NCBI GenBank assembly: GCA_035295225.1
Contig: DATGJI010000055.1
Coordinates: 173,188 to 237,187 of the forward strand
Direction: 5' to 3'
Length of the DNA stretch: 64,000 bases
Source of the DNA: Candidatus Eremiobacteraceae bacterium
GTDB taxonomy: Bacteria; Vulcanimicrobiota; Vulcanimicrobiia; Eremiobacterales; Eremiobacteraceae
Below are positions 31,527-40,363 of this stretch, piece after piece. The notes below the pieces were generated by a model. It was given only the letters and a program-made list of their open reading frames with translations. It was not told where the DNA came from and ran no database searches. The position numbers were made by a program, and so were the translations under genes. Within the stretch, counting starts at the first letter, position 1, and each line of letters starts with the position of its first letter.

Positions 31527-32149
31527 CGCGCGTCCGCCGCGACGCTGGCGAGCGCGCGGCGGTAATCCTCCGGAGTGTTGACGTTGGCCAGCGTCGCAGC
31601 GTCCCCCGTCTCAAGCGGATAGTGCGCGATGCGTAAGCCGTGCAGCGCAGCGGTGACGTTGCGGCGGCCGGCGCGCAACGCAGCCGCCGCCGCGGCCGAC
31701 CATGGCGCTGTCGCATAGAGTGCGGCGAGCGGTTCCAGCGTTCCGTCCGGCCATCGCGGCACAACTGCGTCCGGCCAGGATGCATCGGATGCGGCCTTCA
31801 CGATGCGAGCGGCAAAGGAGGCGTCAAGACCCGGCATGTCGCCCGCGGCCGCGAAGAAGTACGGCGTCTCAACAAACGACGCGGCCGTCACAAGCGCCGC
31901 AAGCGGCCCTTCGCCCGGCCGGTCATCGAGGACGACGCGCGCGTCGATCGCCGCCGCGATCGATTGCGCGAACGGCTCGCGCGCCGCCACGATGCATGCG
32001 CCGATGGGCGCGAGCGCCCGCCGCACGCGAACGATCATCGGAATCCCGAGAACGGGCAATTCGAGCTTGCGCGGCAGGCGGCTTGCCTCGCCGCCCGCCA
32101 CGATGATCACGGTGACGCGCGGCTCAGCGCCGGGCGACGCGGGCGGCAT
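31523..32149 (-). CDS. MobA-like NTP transferase (molybdenum cofactor guanylyltransferase)
   Basis: About 208 residues from ATG at 32149, which overlaps the hemB end by 26 bp; GTG at 32110 is the alternative. The nucleotide-binding start VIIVAGGEASRLPRKLELPVLG is a variant of the usual LAGGxSxRMGxxK. The metal-binding AAAGDMPGLDASFAA (about 95) and VNTPEDY near the C-terminus are typical. MobA adds GMP to molybdopterin; related enzymes act on CO-dehydrogenase cofactors (MocA, CMP). No other moa or moe gene is here, so the specific nucleotide is open. It sits inside the heme operon and overlaps hemL. Confidence 0.8.
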   Translation of the reverse strand: MPPASPGAEPRVTVIIVAGGEASRLPRKLELPVLGIPMIVRVRRALAPIGACIVAAREPFAQSIAAAIDARVVLDDRPGEGPLAALVTAASFVETPYFFAAAGDMPGLDASFAARIVKAASDASWPDAVVPRWPDGTLEPLAALYATAPWSAAAAAALRAGRRNVTAALHGLRIAHYPLETGDAATLANVNTPEDYRRALASVAADAR

Positions 32150-33101
32150 ACGAGCGGGCGAAATAGGTGATGATGATATCTGCGCCGGCGCGCTTGAACG
32201 AGACGAGAGCTTCGTCGACTGCACCCTCTTCATCGATCCAGCCTTCGCGGGCGGCGGCTTTCAACATCGCGTACTCACCGCTCACGTTGAAGACGGCGAC
32301 AGGCAGGTTCACGGCGTCGCGAACCGCCCGCACGATGTCCAGATACGCGAGCGCCGGCTTGACCATGATGATATCGGCGCCCTCGGATGCATCGAGCAGC
32401 GCTTCCTTGACCGCCTCGCGCGCGTTCGGCGCATCCATCTGGTGCGTCCGCCGGTCGCCGAACGCCGGCGTCGATCCAGCGGCATGGCGAAACGGTCCGT
32501 AGAACGCGGACGCATATTTTGCGGCATACGACATGATCGCTGTGTCGACAAAGCCGCCGGCGTCCAGTCCCGCGCGGATCGCTCCGACTCGGCCGTCCAT
32601 CATATCCGACGGGGCGATGATGTCCGCGCCGCATCGCGCGTACGACAGCGCACCGCCCACGAGCAGTTCGACGCTGCGGTCGTTGTCGATCGTGCCGTCT
32701 TCGCGCACGACGCCGCAGTGGCCGTGCGACGTGTACTCGCATGCGCACAGATCGGTCACGACGAGCATCTTGGGCAACGCTTGCTTGACGGCGACGATCG
32801 CCCGCTGCACGGGGCCGTCGTCGCGCGCGAGCCAGGATGCGGCATCGTCCTTTTCCGGCGGAATGCCGAAGAGCAGTATCGCGGGGATGCCGAGCGCCGC
32901 GATTCTCTTCGCATCTTCGACAAGCTCATCCACCGAGAGACGGCACACGCCCGGCATAGATGCGATCTCTTCGCGCACCCCCGAGCCGGGCACGACGAAC
33001 AGCGGCTCGATGAGATTCTCAACGCGCACGGCATGTTCGGCGACGAGCGCGCGCATCGCCGGATTCACGCGTAGGCGGCGCGGCCGCTGCGACAGGTCCA
33101 T
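32124..33101 (-). CDS. hemB: Delta-aminolevulinic acid dehydratase (porphobilinogen synthase)
   Basis: 325 residues from ATG at 33101, 4 bp after the hemC stop. The frame is open upstream but unconserved. The metal-binding CACEYTSHGHCG (about 120) has the cysteines of the zinc-dependent type. The two Schiff-base lysines are in AAKYASAFYGPFR and IIMVKPALAYLDIV (about 250). RRLRVNPAMRALVAE is the normal N-terminus. It condenses two aminolevulinates to porphobilinogen. Confidence 0.96.
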   Translation of the reverse strand: MDLSQRPRRLRVNPAMRALVAEHAVRVENLIEPLFVVPGSGVREEIASMPGVCRLSVDELVEDAKRIAALGIPAILLFGIPPEKDDAASWLARDDGPVQRAIVAVKQALPKMLVVTDLCACEYTSHGHCGVVREDGTIDNDRSVELLVGGALSYARCGADIIAPSDMMDGRVGAIRAGLDAGGFVDTAIMSYAAKYASAFYGPFRHAAGSTPAFGDRRTHQMDAPNAREAVKEALLDASEGADIIMVKPALAYLDIVRAVRDAVNLPVAVFNVSGEYAMLKAAAREGWIDEEGAVDEALVSFKRAGADIIITYFARSYAARVARR

Positions 33102-33105
33102 CGCG

Positions 33106-34065
33106 CTACGCTCCCGCATCCCGGTGGCTCGCGATGATCTCGCGACCGCCGGCCGCGAGCATCTCTTCCGCCATCGTTGCAGCACGCATCTCTGCGTCGC
33201 GCGCGGCGACCGTGCACGACAGGCGAATGGCGACGTCGCCTTCCGATGAGCCGATAAACGCGTGGATCGTGATGAGCCCGCCTTCCGCATCGGCGGCCGC
33301 GTGCACCCCGACCGGTGCGAGACAGCCGCCGCCGACGGCGCGCAAAAATATGCGTTCGAGCGTCGTCGCAAGAGTTGTCGGCGCGTGATCGAGCGGCGCG
33401 ATCAGTTCGGCACAGCGCTCGTCGTGCGCGCGCCGCTGGACGAAGATCGCCCCTTGGCCGGCTGCCGGAACGAAGAGATCGAGCTCAAGCGGTGCGCCCC
33501 CGCCGACGAGATCGAGCAGCCCAATGCGTTCCATGCCGGCATACGCGAGCAGCGCTGCGTCGAATTCCCCGTCGAGCACTTTGCGGACGCGAGTATCCAC
33601 GTTGCCGCGGATCTCGCGGATGTCGAGGTCAGGACGCACGTTGGCGAGCTGCGCCCGCCTTCGCAGCGAACTCGTACCGACGACCGCGCCGGCCGGCAGA
33701 TCCGCGACCGTGGCGAAACGATTGTCGCGCGAGACGAGGACGTCGCGCGCGTCTGCGCGCTCGAGCGTGACCCCCGCGTCGACGCCCGGCGTGCGTTGCG
33801 TCGGGAGATCCTTGAGCGAGTGCACCGCGATGTCTGCTCGATCGTCGAGGAGCGCCGCTTCCAGCTCTTTGACGAACACGCCGTCGCCGCCGATCGCAGC
33901 GATCGAGCGGTTGGGTGCGGCATCGCCTTTTGTGCTGATCTCGACGATCGAAGGTGAGACGTCCGCTCTGCGTCTGAGCGCATCGGCGACGATGCCGGCC
34001 TGAACAAGCGCGAGTCTGCTCGAGCGTGTTGCGATGCGAAGCTCTGCCGTGCGCGTTGCCGCCAT
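33106..34065 (-). CDS. hemC: Hydroxymethylbilane synthase (porphobilinogen deaminase)
   Basis: 319 residues from ATG at 34065, giving MAATRTAELRIATRSSRLAL; a longer frame to 34119 lacks conserved residues. Key parts are STKGDAAP, DIAVHSLKDLPT, VGTSSLRRRAQL and the dipyrromethane-cofactor cysteine in VGGGCLAPVGVHA (about 245). It polymerises four porphobilinogens. It is the first gene of the heme operon and is divergent from the ArnT-like glycosyltransferase gene with about 60 bp between them. Confidence 0.96.
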   Translation of the reverse strand: MAATRTAELRIATRSSRLALVQAGIVADALRRRADVSPSIVEISTKGDAAPNRSIAAIGGDGVFVKELEAALLDDRADIAVHSLKDLPTQRTPGVDAGVTLERADARDVLVSRDNRFATVADLPAGAVVGTSSLRRRAQLANVRPDLDIREIRGNVDTRVRKVLDGEFDAALLAYAGMERIGLLDLVGGGAPLELDLFVPAAGQGAIFVQRRAHDERCAELIAPLDHAPTTLATTLERIFLRAVGGGCLAPVGVHAAADAEGGLITIHAFIGSSEGDVAIRLSCTVAARDAEMRAATMAEEMLAAGGREIIASHRDAGA

Positions 34066-34125
34066 GTCGCGTCGCTGTTCGCCCGCCGTACGGCCGGCTC
34101 CCACGAGCCATACGGGCAAGAGGGT

Positions 34126-35766
34126 ATGCGATGCGACGTTCGCAACCCCGTCCGCGTGAACGGCTCCTTCGTCTCACGCGGGGCGTCCGTCGCGCCCTCA
34201 TTGAAGTATGTGAGTTTCGCGCTGCTCGCCGGGCTGTATCTCCTTCGCATCGGCGCGGGTTCTCTTTGGGACAATAGCGAGCCGACATACGGCGAGATCG
34301 TCAAAGAGCTCTTCCGCACCGGCGACTGGCTGACGCTGCACTTGAACTTCGCGCCCTGGGATACGCATCCGCCGCTCTGGTTCTGGACTGCGGGCGCGTT
34401 CGTCGGCGCGCTCGGCCTCAATGAATTCGCGCTCCGCTTGCCCAGCGCGGTCTTCGGCTTGGCAACGGCCTATGTGACGTATCGCGCCGGGAAACGACTC
34501 TACGGCGACGCGGCCGGACTCATCGCGGCGCTCGCAAGCGGCGTCAGCCTGGAGATGATCGTTCTTTCGCGACTGGCGATGATGGAGACGATGCTGATCT
34601 TCTTTACGACGGTAGCGACGTTCTGGACGTACTTCGCGGTGCGCGACGCCGATCGGCGCGCGCTATGGATCGCGGCGGTCGCGGCTGCGCTCGGAACGTT
34701 GACGAAGGGACCGATCGCGATCGCGCTTCCGCTGCTCATCATCGTCGTGTGGCTCGCGTGGACGGGCCGGTGGAGCGCGCTGACGAACGTGCCGATCATC
34801 GGCGCGGCGATCGCCTATATGCTGCTGGCCGGATCGTGGTTCGCAGCTGCAACCGTGAAGTTCGGCCCCGCATTTCTTGTGGACTATTTCGGAACTTCCA
34901 ACGTCGGGAGATACCTGCACCCCTTTGAGAACCAGCCGGGGCCGGTTTGGTATTACGTGCCCGTACTGCTCGTGGGATTCTTTCCGTTCATCGCATTTGT
35001 GCCGCAGGCGTTGCGTGACGCGTGGCGCGAGCGCGGCGATGACGAACTTTTCTTGCTGCTCTTCGCGGTGCTGCCGTTCGTCTTCTTCACCATAGCCCAG
35101 ACGAAGCTGCCCAACTACATCGCCGTCATGTTCCCTGCGCTCGGCGTGCTCGTCGGCCGCGCGCTTGCGCCCGCGATCCAATCGGATGATGCTCGGCGCG
35201 TCCGCTGGGCGTATATCTCCACCGTTGCTGTGCTTGGGATCATTCTTGCAGCTGCAGCCATCGCCGTGCCACCGCATTTGAGCGGCGAACTGCGTGCGTT
35301 GTCGCCGTCGCTCGCGCTGCTTGCCGTGTTCACGGGCCTGCCGTGCGCGATATTCGCGCTCATGGCGGTCGTCTCGCCTCGCGCGTGGTTCGCACCCGTA
35401 GGACTAATCACAGCGATGACGGGCTTTATCGTCGCGCTGGCTTTCTTCGTCTTGCCGCAGATCGACGCGCTCAAACCCATGAAGGGCATGGCCGAACGGC
35501 TCATGGCGGCGCGGCGCGACGATGAAAGCGTCTGCTTCGACGGCGTGAGCGGCGGCTTTTCTCTGCTCTTCTATACCGAGGCCGGGCCGGTCACGTCGGT
35601 GGGAACGAACCCGACCGACGTGCTCCCGGCACGCTATTTCGCGGGCGGACGGCGCGCATTGTGCGTCGTGGCGCCTTCACGCTTCGCCGATCTGCAACGA
35701 GCGGACATTCGGCTCACCCCGATCGCACGCGATCCAAAAATGGTATTGGTCGCCGCGCGGCGATGA
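34126..35766 (+). CDS. ArnT-like / PMT-family lipid-linked glycosyltransferase
   Basis: 546 residues, about eleven membrane segments, GT-C fold. The acidic catalytic segment after the first membrane helix reads LWDNSEPTYGEIVKEL (about 48-63), and WDTHPPLWFW matches the conserved KPPLYYW-like loop. LTKGPIAIALPLLI is also typical. Enzymes of this family (ArnT, yeast Pmt) move a sugar from polyprenyl phosphate to lipid A or protein at the periplasmic side. Acceptor unknown. The start may be downstream of 34126, since the first 25 residues are basic and unconserved. Only 13 bp separate it from the serine hydrolase gene. Confidence 0.88.
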   Translation: MRCDVRNPVRVNGSFVSRGASVAPSLKYVSFALLAGLYLLRIGAGSLWDNSEPTYGEIVKELFRTGDWLTLHLNFAPWDTHPPLWFWTAGAFVGALGLNEFALRLPSAVFGLATAYVTYRAGKRLYGDAAGLIAALASGVSLEMIVLSRLAMMETMLIFFTTVATFWTYFAVRDADRRALWIAAVAAALGTLTKGPIAIALPLLIIVVWLAWTGRWSALTNVPIIGAAIAYMLLAGSWFAAATVKFGPAFLVDYFGTSNVGRYLHPFENQPGPVWYYVPVLLVGFFPFIAFVPQALRDAWRERGDDELFLLLFAVLPFVFFTIAQTKLPNYIAVMFPALGVLVGRALAPAIQSDDARRVRWAYISTVAVLGIILAAAAIAVPPHLSGELRALSPSLALLAVFTGLPCAIFALMAVVSPRAWFAPVGLITAMTGFIVALAFFVLPQIDALKPMKGMAERLMAARRDDESVCFDGVSGGFSLLFYTEAGPVTSVGTNPTDVLPARYFAGGRRALCVVAPSRFADLQRADIRLTPIARDPKMVLVAARR

Positions 35767-35779
35767 AGGAACGACGCTC

Positions 35780-36925
35780 ATGAACGTTCGCCGGCTCCCG
35801 TCAAGCCTTTGGCTTCTCGCCGCTGCATCAGCCGTCGCATGTGTGCTGCACGCACAGGCATCCGCGCGAGCCGCAGGGGCGCCGACGATCGATCGAGCGG
35901 CGTCGGACAAGCTGCAAGCGGTGCTCGACGAGAGCCGGCGCAAAACCGGCACGCCAGGAGTGAGTGCGGCCGTGATGGTCGACGGGCACGTCGTCTGGCA
36001 AGGTCAAAGCGGATACGCCGATTCGGGCCGCCGTCAGCCCATCGTGGCGGGAACGCTCTATTCGCTGGCAAGCGTGACGAAGATGTTCGTCTCCACGATG
36101 GTCCTCCGGCTCTACGAAAGAGGCGATCTCAGACTTGACGACCCGATCGAAGCCTACGTGCCGTCGTACATCCCGAGCACGGACAGAGTCACGATCCGCG
36201 AACTGCTTGGCCACACGAGCGGTTACGATGACGTCGAAGGATATCCAGACATCATCCGCATGCTCAACGATCCGAACTTTCACTGGCGCAGGGACATCGT
36301 GCTGCGCCGCGTCAAGCCGGTGCATTTCAAACCCGGTTCCAAATTCGAATATTCGAACACGAACTACGTCATGTTGGGCGCGGTGCTCGAACACGCCGGC
36401 GGCACGACCGTCGACGTGCTGTTCGATCGGCTGATCGCGAAGCCGCTTGCACTAGAAGGCGACGCGGATTTTGCCCGGCTCGCGCGCTTCGCGCCGCGCA
36501 TCGCGCACGGGTACGACGTCGAGAACAATAAGCTCCTCGACACGTTCAGCGGCGCCCGCGACCTCGGCGTTCCGACGGGCGACTGGGGACCGGTATGGAC
36601 GGACGGCGGCATCGTGGCCAGCGCGGCGGGCGTTGCTCGGTTCACTGACGCGCTATACGGAGGAAGGATTTTACGGGCCGCCACGCTTGCGCAGATGCTG
36701 CGGGCCGGTCCCGACGGTTCGTACGGGCTCGGCACCCTGCGCTTGCGCTTCGACGGCCACACGTGGCAAGGCCACGACGGGTTCTACTCAGGATTCACGA
36801 CAGAGACGTTCTACGATTTCTCGCGTCGCATGACGGTCACGGTGTTGACGAATCGCACGGACAACAACGATCCGGCTGCCGCCATCTGGAACCATCTCGT
36901 GATCGCGGTGGATGCGCTGCGCTGA
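35780..36925 (+). CDS. Secreted serine hydrolase (class C beta-lactamase-like)
   Basis: 381 residues with signal peptide (cleavage near ARA, residue 31). The active-site SVTK (about 98, in YSLASVTKMF), YSNTNY (about 193) and QGHDGFYSG (about 334, replacing the KTG box) identify the beta-lactamase/esterase S12 family. Close families are D-alanyl carboxypeptidases, esterases and EstB-like enzymes, so antibiotic resistance should not be assumed. Follows the glycosyltransferase gene by 13 bp. Its TGA stop is back-to-back with the ccsB stop (TGATCA). Confidence 0.87.
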   Translation: MNVRRLPSSLWLLAAASAVACVLHAQASARAAGAPTIDRAASDKLQAVLDESRRKTGTPGVSAAVMVDGHVVWQGQSGYADSGRRQPIVAGTLYSLASVTKMFVSTMVLRLYERGDLRLDDPIEAYVPSYIPSTDRVTIRELLGHTSGYDDVEGYPDIIRMLNDPNFHWRRDIVLRRVKPVHFKPGSKFEYSNTNYVMLGAVLEHAGGTTVDVLFDRLIAKPLALEGDADFARLARFAPRIAHGYDVENNKLLDTFSGARDLGVPTGDWGPVWTDGGIVASAAGVARFTDALYGGRILRAATLAQMLRAGPDGSYGLGTLRLRFDGHTWQGHDGFYSGFTTETFYDFSRRMTVTVLTNRTDNNDPAAAIWNHLVIAVDALR

Positions 36926-37810
36926 TCACTTATAGGAGTGCAGGCCGCTGATCCAGATGTTGACGCCGAAATAGCAGAACAAGATGCTGGCAAAGCCCAC
37001 GATCGACGTGACCGCTGAGTTGAACCCCTGCCAAGACGGGCGCGTGTGCATGTGCAGGTACGCCGCATAGACGAGCCATGACGCCAGCGCTGCGGTCTCC
37101 TTCGGATCCCACTGCCAATACGAGCCCCACGCGTCGTGCGCCCAGAGCGCGCCAAGCACGATGCCGATCGTGAGCAGTATCTCGCCGACCGCGACCACGC
37201 GATAGGTCACGACGTCCAATTTCGCAGATGGCGGAACGTCGGCCAGCCAGCGCGGCGTGGTGCCGGCTCGCTCAGCGCGCCTCTTGTATAAGTAGAGGAC
37301 GCTGGTCGCGAACGAGATCAAGAACGCTGCGTACGCGGCGAGCACGATCGGAACGTGGTAGACGATCCAATACGACTTGAGCGAAGGGACGAGCGGTTCG
37401 AGACCCTTGTTCCAGCCGCTCGCGTATGCGAGCAGCGCGTCGGCGACTGCGAAGACGATCGGGCCTGCATACCATATCGAAAAACGCGCGCCGAAGATCA
37501 GAAAGAGCACGACCGTCCAGAGCACCACCACGGAGAGCGACCCGTAGAGATCGTTCCACGGCACGTGGCCGCTGTAAAACCAGCGGAGACTCAAGCTGAC
37601 GACTTGGCACAGGGCGCCCACGCTTGCGAGCGCGACGCCGCCGATCAGCACGGCTCGATTGCGGAAGAACAGCCAACCGACGAAGATCGCGAACGCGAAC
37701 ACGTAGATGATGACGGCCGCGAGGTACCACTCCATGTATTGCAGCGAGTGCGCGCTCAGCGCAGCCGCGGCGTTTGAATTGTACTGAGAGTATGCGCCCC
37801 CGTCAGACAT
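36926..37810 (-). CDS. ccsB: Cytochrome c biogenesis protein CcsB (ResC)
   Basis: 294 residues, about eight membrane segments. The heme-handling WWD motif is visible as HDAWGSYWQWDPKETAALASW (about 225-245), and conserved histidines flank it (SGHVPW, YHVPIVLAAY, HMHTRP). With ResB it forms the system II synthase that exports heme and attaches it to apocytochrome c at CxxCH. The start overlaps the resB end by 8 bp. The stop abuts the convergent serine hydrolase stop. Confidence 0.93.
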   Translation of the reverse strand: MSDGGAYSQYNSNAAAALSAHSLQYMEWYLAAVIIYVFAFAIFVGWLFFRNRAVLIGGVALASVGALCQVVSLSLRWFYSGHVPWNDLYGSLSVVVLWTVVLFLIFGARFSIWYAGPIVFAVADALLAYASGWNKGLEPLVPSLKSYWIVYHVPIVLAAYAAFLISFATSVLYLYKRRAERAGTTPRWLADVPPSAKLDVVTYRVVAVGEILLTIGIVLGALWAHDAWGSYWQWDPKETAALASWLVYAAYLHMHTRPSWQGFNSAVTSIVGFASILFCYFGVNIWISGLHSYK

Positions 37811-39227
37811 TTGCGTTCACCGCTTTCACGCCGGGCTGCGCATGTGCCGTCAGGGTCGGCGCGTCAGCCGAGAGCACTGAGCGCCAACCCGCGACGAGGT
37901 CGGCGAACTCGTCTTCATACATCGCGTTCCCCTTCGTGGTCGTGACGGCGACGTCCGCTAGCGTGCCCGGCACACCGTCGCGGATGCGAGCATATAACTT
38001 GACCGGCAGAAAGAACAATGAGATCACGAATCCCGCGATGAGTATCGCGACGCCGGCGCCGACGAACGATTCTCCCGGATCGCTTCTATACGTGAGACCG
38101 GACCACGCGATCGGCGAGAGCGCGGTCAGACGGTAACCATCGCCGACATCGACGCTCTTCCCCACGGGCAAGAAGATCGGCTTGTCGGTCGTGGGGATGT
38201 TATCGTGAAATGCCCAGAAGATATATTCATCGTGTGCCGGCAGCGGCGCGCCGGGTGGAACCTGCGAGGGGTCGCTCGGGCCGGCCATGGTCATATACTG
38301 GAACCCGCGGCTCGTGCCGGGGAAGAGCAGTTCATCTTGCGGCATGAGCCGCTGCGTACCGTCCAAAGCGACCGCTCGTCCGTTATGCGTCACGGCCATG
38401 CGGCCTGCAAAGCCATACGACGCTTGGTAGATATAGACGCCGCCGCTTGTGACGTACGGATGATTCACGATGATCTTCGGCGCCGCGTGGTCGTTGGGGC
38501 CGGCCACCGTCACGTCGGATTCAAATTTCGATGCTTGATAGAGAACACCGGTCGGTGTGCGGACCGGCTCGAATTCGGCGGTGAACTTATCGAGCGTGAG
38601 CTGAACCGGCGTGTGCTCGATCGCAAGCGTCTGACCTTCGAAGACCTGAATCGCGCCGCGATATCCGTAGCGCCAGCCGAGGAACACGCCGAGGCAGAGC
38701 ACGACGAAGCCGAGGTGTGCGATCAAAACGCCGTATCGCGCCCATTTCCTCGAGTGCGCGAACGTCCAGTGCGCACCGTCGATCTCTTGCGTGCGGATGA
38801 CGAAACCGCGCTTGCGCAGGTACGAATCCGACGCGCGCGCCGCATCTTCTCGTGGCTGAGATGTCGAGAAGCTCGCGTGGAGCGCGAAATGATCGATCGG
38901 TACCGCGCGATCCGGCGGGAATCGCTTCGGAATGACGCGGCGGAACGTGCACACCGTCATCGAGATGAGCAGCAGCACGACGAGAGCGATGTACGGCACG
39001 GAGTGGAAGACGCCGTCTAGATGCAGGCGCACGATGAGATTGGCGACCGGCGCCGGGTACTCGGCGTAGTAGTGGTCGGCCGTCTGATTCTGGTCTATGA
39101 TCGTGCCGATGGTCGTCGCCGCCGCCCAGACGCAGAAAACTCCGACTGGGAAGAGCACGTTGCTCAAGACGTCGAGGATCTCGTCGACGATCGGTTTTTG
39201 TGGGCGGCCGCGAACTGTCGTGCTCAT
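37803..39227 (-). CDS. resB: ResB-like cytochrome c biogenesis protein
   Basis: 474 residues. There are three membrane segments in the first half (FPVGVFCVWAAATTIGTII, VPYIALVVLLLISMTVCTF, YGVLIAHLGFVVLCLGVFLGW), a large periplasmic domain (about 190-400) and a last segment (GVAILIAGFVISLFFLPVKL). This is the ResB layout. Partner of CcsB in system II cytochrome c maturation. The gene follows tatC after 52 bp on the same strand. Confidence 0.92.
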   Translation of the reverse strand: MSTTVRGRPQKPIVDEILDVLSNVLFPVGVFCVWAAATTIGTIIDQNQTADHYYAEYPAPVANLIVRLHLDGVFHSVPYIALVVLLLISMTVCTFRRVIPKRFPPDRAVPIDHFALHASFSTSQPREDAARASDSYLRKRGFVIRTQEIDGAHWTFAHSRKWARYGVLIAHLGFVVLCLGVFLGWRYGYRGAIQVFEGQTLAIEHTPVQLTLDKFTAEFEPVRTPTGVLYQASKFESDVTVAGPNDHAAPKIIVNHPYVTSGGVYIYQASYGFAGRMAVTHNGRAVALDGTQRLMPQDELLFPGTSRGFQYMTMAGPSDPSQVPPGAPLPAHDEYIFWAFHDNIPTTDKPIFLPVGKSVDVGDGYRLTALSPIAWSGLTYRSDPGESFVGAGVAILIAGFVISLFFLPVKLYARIRDGVPGTLADVAVTTTKGNAMYEDEFADLVAGWRSVLSADAPTLTAHAQPGVKAVNANV

Positions 39228-39279
39228 GTCTTCGTGCGCGCGCTTCTTGTGCGTTTTCGCGCATACCTAGACCGCCTGT

Positions 39280-40020
39280 TCACGCCGCTGCGATTTTCGG
39301 CTGAGTGAGGCGCACGACGACGATGCTCGCGAGATAGAGGCCGACCAGCGGCAGCGCCAGCAGCGCCATCGTCAGCGGGTTGCCGTCGGGCGCCGCCACG
39401 CCGGCCAGCACGCAGATGACCACGGTCGCGTGGCGCCATTTATCTGCCAGCATCTTCGCGTTGACCAAGCCCACGCTCGCGAGGATCGACAGCACGATCG
39501 GCAGCTGGAACATCACGGCGAAGATCGCGAGCAAGATCGCGACGAAGCCGATGGTCGGATCGAGCTGATACGTCCCGACGAGACCTGCCGACTGCGTCAG
39601 ACCGAAGAGCGCGTGCAGCACGAACGGCAAGATGATAAAACCGCAGAACGCAATGCCGGCTGCGGACATCGCGAAGGATGGGATCACATACCAGCCGATC
39701 TTCTTGCGCACGCGTTTGTCCAGCGCCGGCGCGACGAACGCATACGCCTGATAGAGAACGATGGGCATGCCGATGACGATACCGCTCAGCAACGAGAGTT
39801 TAATCTCGACGGTGATCACCTCGGCGGGTGAGAAGACGTGCAGTTGGATGCCGTTGAGGAAGTGGATCTGCACCCATGCCAACAGCCGCGGCATCAATGG
39901 GAACGCTGCGGCTGAGACGACCACCACGGCGGCGATCGAGATGAGCAGACGGTTACGCAGCTCCGCGAGGTGCTGCGTGAACGTCATCTCTACATCGTCG
40001 TCGCGAACGTCGTCGGGCAA
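39280..40020 (-). CDS. tatC: Sec-independent protein translocase TatC
   Basis: 246 residues and six membrane segments. The signature MTFTQHLAELRNRLLISI at the N-terminus, the conserved FSPAEVITVEIKLSL and the YQAYAFVAPALDKRVRKK loop are seen. TatC is the receptor for twin-arginine signal peptides of folded, often cofactor-containing, redox proteins. It follows tatA by 9 bp and precedes resB, so the cluster serves assembly of the respiratory chain. Confidence 0.95.
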   Translation of the reverse strand: MPDDVRDDDVEMTFTQHLAELRNRLLISIAAVVVVSAAAFPLMPRLLAWVQIHFLNGIQLHVFSPAEVITVEIKLSLLSGIVIGMPIVLYQAYAFVAPALDKRVRKKIGWYVIPSFAMSAAGIAFCGFIILPFVLHALFGLTQSAGLVGTYQLDPTIGFVAILLAIFAVMFQLPIVLSILASVGLVNAKMLADKWRHATVVICVLAGVAAPDGNPLTMALLALPLVGLYLASIVVVRLTQPKIAAA

Positions 40021-40029
40021 CTGACCCGC

Positions 40030-40284
40030 TTACGTCTGGCCTGGAGGCGGGTTCTGATGCGGGGCGGTCGGGGTTTGCGGCGGCGGCGGTAGCGGCGGCG
40101 GTTCTGCCGGAGGCTGCGGTTCGGCCACGCTTGCCGTCGGATGGAGTGCGGTATCGAATTCTTTCTTCGCAAGGCCCATCGAACGCGCGAGTTTCGGGAG
40201 TCGGTCCGCGCCGAAAAGCAGCACGACCACACCGACGATCGCGAGAATGATGGGCGTGTCAAGGATGGCGAAAACCGGTATCAT
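40030..40284 (-). CDS. tatA: Twin-arginine translocase subunit TatA
   Basis: 84 residues from ATG at 40284, with AAGGAG 10 nt upstream. One N-terminal membrane segment (IILAIVGVVVLLFG), the FGADRLPKLARSMG hinge and the amphipathic helix are classic TatA/B. The C-terminal half is a Pro-rich tail (PPAEPPPLPPPP) rather than the usual charged tail. It forms the translocation pore with TatC. Confidence 0.93.
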   Translation of the reverse strand: MIPVFAILDTPIILAIVGVVVLLFGADRLPKLARSMGLAKKEFDTALHPTASVAEPQPPAEPPPLPPPPQTPTAPHQNPPPGQT

Positions 40285-40363
40285 CGAGCGTTGGCTCCTT
40301 ATCCGGCGCAGGCGGCCGTTTAGGTCTCTGTACCTATTGCGGCAACTCCGCTCGCGCCCTGCT

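Noticed and set aside
35780..36925. Antibiotic-resistance beta-lactamase
   Set aside because: The S12 family includes many esterases and peptidases; KTG is replaced by HDG and nothing in the context supports resistance.
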